This document shows positions 13,299 through 15,032 of a stretch of DNA of 15,032 nt, one piece after another. Origin of the DNA: CASQEL01 sp036655975 (lineage in GTDB: Bacteria > Desulfobacterota > Desulfovibrionia > Desulfovibrionales > Desulfovibrionaceae); NCBI GenBank assembly GCA_036655975.1, contig JAVVPD010000053.1, positions 1-15,032 of the forward strand, read 5' to 3'. The stretch's first letter is position 1; each line of letters opens with the position of its first letter. The notes under the pieces were generated by a model. That model saw only the letters and a list, made by a program, of their open reading frames with translations. It was not told the DNA's origin and ran no database searches. The translations under genes were made by a program, and so were the position numbers.

Positions 13299-13985
13299 AT
13301 GCTGTTGCCCTTAGGCCCCCTTGTCAACGCGCTCGCCATCTTTAGCGGCGCATGCATTGGCATGCTGCTCGGCGCGCGCATGCCCGAAAGAGTACGGCAA
13401 ATCGTGTTTCAGGGGATAGGCCTGTGTGTGCTGATTATCGGTGTCCAAAACGCGCTCAAAACCGCCTATCCCCTCATTATGATTTTCAGCATTGTTCTCG
13501 GTTCCGTCATCGGGGAAATGCTCAATCTGGAAGACCGCCTGAGCCATGTGGGCGATACGCTCAAACAACATATTTCCTCGGCAAACCCCCGCTTTACCGA
13601 GGGCTTTTTAGGCGCTTCCGTCATTTTTTGCGTGGGGGCCATGGCTATTCTAGGCTCTTTTGAAGAGGGGCTCGGCCACGGTCGCAATATCGTCTACACT
13701 AAATCCATTTTAGACGGCTTCACCGCCATGGCAATGGCTTCGGCACTGGGGCTGGGGGTGCTGTTTTCCGGCTTTTCCGTATTGATCTATCAGGGGCTTC
13801 TGGTACTTTTTGCCAGCCTGCTCATACCTTGGCTCAGTCCGCCGGTGATGACAGAACTCACAGCCACAGGCGGTATTATTATTTTGGGCATTGGCATAAA
13901 TATGCTTGAACTCTTACGAATACGATTGGCAAACATGATTCCCGCACTTTTAGTGGTTGTCATTCTCAGTTACGTAGGTATTTAA
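13299..13985 (+). CDS. DUF554 family membrane protein (YdfK-like)
   Basis: This polytopic inner-membrane protein has 228 residues and about six to seven hydrophobic segments, matching the DUF554 family in length and motifs. The motifs include LGSVIGEMLNLEDRL, EGFLGASVIFCVGAMAILGS, TKSILDGFTAMAMASALG and TGGIIILGIGINML. Its biochemical function is not known; transport has been suggested for relatives only by topology. The start MLLPLGPLVNALAIF is chosen because AAGGAG lies 7 nt upstream (13286-13291); an in-frame ATG at 13263 has no such site. uvrA begins 5 nt after its stop, so the two are probably cotranscribed. Confidence 0.88.
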   Translation: MLLPLGPLVNALAIFSGACIGMLLGARMPERVRQIVFQGIGLCVLIIGVQNALKTAYPLIMIFSIVLGSVIGEMLNLEDRLSHVGDTLKQHISSANPRFTEGFLGASVIFCVGAMAILGSFEEGLGHGRNIVYTKSILDGFTAMAMASALGLGVLFSGFSVLIYQGLLVLFASLLIPWLSPPVMTELTATGGIIILGIGINMLELLRIRLANMIPALLVVVILSYVGI

Positions 13986-13990
13986 CCACC

Positions 13991-15032
13991 ATGACGAAAA
14001 CATATATACACATCGAAGGCGCGCGGCAGCACAATCTTAAAAATCTCACCCTCGACATTCCCCGTGATGAGCTGGTGGTGGTGTGCGGGCCTTCAGGCTC
14101 CGGCAAGTCCACCTTGGCTTTTGACATTGTATATGCCGAAGGCCAACGCCGCTATGTAGAATCCCTGTCTGCCTACGCGCGTCAATTTTTACCCCAGATG
14201 GATAAGCCTGCTGTGGATAAAATTGAAGGATTGTCCCCCGCCATTTCTTTAGAGCAGCAGTCCACAGCCCGCAATCCGCGTTCTACCGTGGGCACCGTGA
14301 CCGAAATTTACGATTTTCTGCGTGTATTTTACGCCCGTCTGGGGCGTATGTACTGCCCGGTATGCGGCAAAGCCATTGAAGCGCGCGCTGCCGATGAAAT
14401 CATCGCCGACATCATGGCCCAGCCCGCAGGTACCAAATTTATGGTGCTGGCCCCGCTGGTGGAACACCAGAAAGGAAGCCACGCCGACCGCTTTAAAAAA
14501 CTCAAGGCCGAAGGTTTTGTGCGCGTGCGCGTCAACGGAACGGTCAGCACCCTGGACGATGTGCCCGCGCTGGACAAAAATAAAAAGCACTGTATTGAGC
14601 TGGTGGTTGACCGCCTGGTCAACAAGGAAGGCATACGTGGACGTTTGGCTGATTCCGTAGAATTGGCCCTGCGCCACGGTGAAGGCCGCTTGATCGTCAA
14701 CATTCCCGAAGGGGAGAACGCCGGCGACACCGTGCATTCCACGCAGTCGGTGTGTACGGATTGTCGCATCAGCCTGCCCGCCCTAAGCCCGCAGCTTTTT
14801 TCCTTCAACAGCCCGCAAGGTGCCTGCCAGCGCTGTGTGGGCCTAGGCTCGGTGGATTATTTTGAACCGCTGCTCATTGCCCCCAACAAGGGGCTTTCTC
14901 TCAACACGGGGGCACTACTGCCTTGGTCCAGTCCTAAAATGTTTGCCCCTTATGCGGCCCCGCTTACCGCCCTTGGCAAGCGCTGGAAGTTCACCCTGTC
15001 CACACCGCTGGCGGAATTTTCAGAACAAGCCC
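13991..15032 (+). CDS. uvrA: UvrABC excinuclease subunit A (partial, C-terminus off window)
   Basis: UvrA is the damage-recognition ATPase of nucleotide excision repair. 347 codons are open to the window edge, about a third of the usual 940 or so residues. Visible features are IEGARQHNLKNLTLDIPRDELVVV followed by Walker A GPSGSGKST (33-41). FDIVYAEGQRRYVESLSAYARQF comes next, then LSPAISLEQQSTARNPRSTVGTVTEIYDFLR. After these are the first zinc-module half CPVCG and the second half around CTDC. LSPQLFSFNSPQGACQRCVGLG completes the visible part. The ATG has no convincing Shine-Dalgarno sequence (only a weak AGG about 12 nt upstream), so translation probably depends on ribosomes finishing the DUF554 gene. 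No frameshift is seen. There is no obvious SOS (LexA) box in the few bases before it. Confidence 0.97.
   Translation, partial: MTKTYIHIEGARQHNLKNLTLDIPRDELVVVCGPSGSGKSTLAFDIVYAEGQRRYVESLSAYARQFLPQMDKPAVDKIEGLSPAISLEQQSTARNPRSTVGTVTEIYDFLRVFYARLGRMYCPVCGKAIEARAADEIIADIMAQPAGTKFMVLAPLVEHQKGSHADRFKKLKAEGFVRVRVNGTVSTLDDVPALDKNKKHCIELVVDRLVNKEGIRGRLADSVELALRHGEGRLIVNIPEGENAGDTVHSTQSVCTDCRISLPALSPQLFSFNSPQGACQRCVGLGSVDYFEPLLIAPNKGLSLNTGALLPWSSPKMFAPYAAPLTALGKRWKFTLSTPLAEFSEQA

Noticed and set aside
1..15032. CRISPR arrays, IS elements, phage or defence systems
   Set aside because: I saw no regularly spaced repeats, transposase, integrase or recognisable defence protein anywhere in the window.

Overview
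The window looks like a chromosomal segment of a sulfate-reducer-like deltaproteobacterium, most likely Desulfovibrionaceae (the Desulfovibrio / Bilophila / Lawsonia neighbourhood). This rests on the NfnAB pair, the CitMHS_2-type antiporter, the ComFB-like protein and the general character of the proteins. It is an inference from protein character only; no 16S or similar marker is present. Most genes are housekeeping genes. There is no IS element, CRISPR array, prophage or tRNA that I can support.

Left block (1-3123, minus strand): the start of the S10 ribosomal protein operon, reading right to left rpsJ-rplC-rplD-rplW-rplB. rplB runs off the left edge. The spacers are 2-12 nt, so this is one transcription unit. 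Upstream of rpsJ there is no tuf or fusA. Instead there is a long non-coding stretch. It carries a very good sigma70-type promoter with upstream A-tracts (3095-3123), directly preceded by an intrinsic terminator facing the same way (3153-3185). Between this promoter and rpsJ lie about 530 nt packed with a dozen or more small, mostly perfect hairpins. This is the most unusual part of the window: a long structured S10 leader, or an unrecognised structured RNA cotranscribed with the operon.

Middle block (3275-10042, plus strand): a GT4-type glycosyltransferase with a C-terminal extension, with its own promoter. Next is the nfnA-nfnB pair (NADH-dependent ferredoxin:NADP+ oxidoreductase, also annotated as sulfide dehydrogenase or glutamate synthase small subunit), whose promoter is covered by two inverted repeats. 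After a G-rich hairpin comes a tight three-gene run: a ComFB-like small protein, a PHP-family phosphoesterase (histidinol-phosphatase type), and a ModF-like protein with two ABC ATPase domains.

Right block (10113-15032): a minus-strand 474-residue ion antiporter with a 5' UTR of about 105 nt, then a gene-free stretch of about 440 bp, then trmH on the plus strand. trmH converges with an unrecognised secreted protein. The secreted protein is divergent from a DUF554 membrane protein, and uvrA starts 5 bp after the DUF554 stop. uvrA is cut by the right edge after about a third of its length.

Functionally the window mixes translation (S10 operon, TrmH), redox balancing (NfnAB, the antiporter), DNA repair (UvrA) and cell-surface or signalling genes (glycosyltransferase, ComFB-like). 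The parts worth following up are non-coding: the S10 leader, the nfnAB operator-like palindrome, and the antiporter upstream region.
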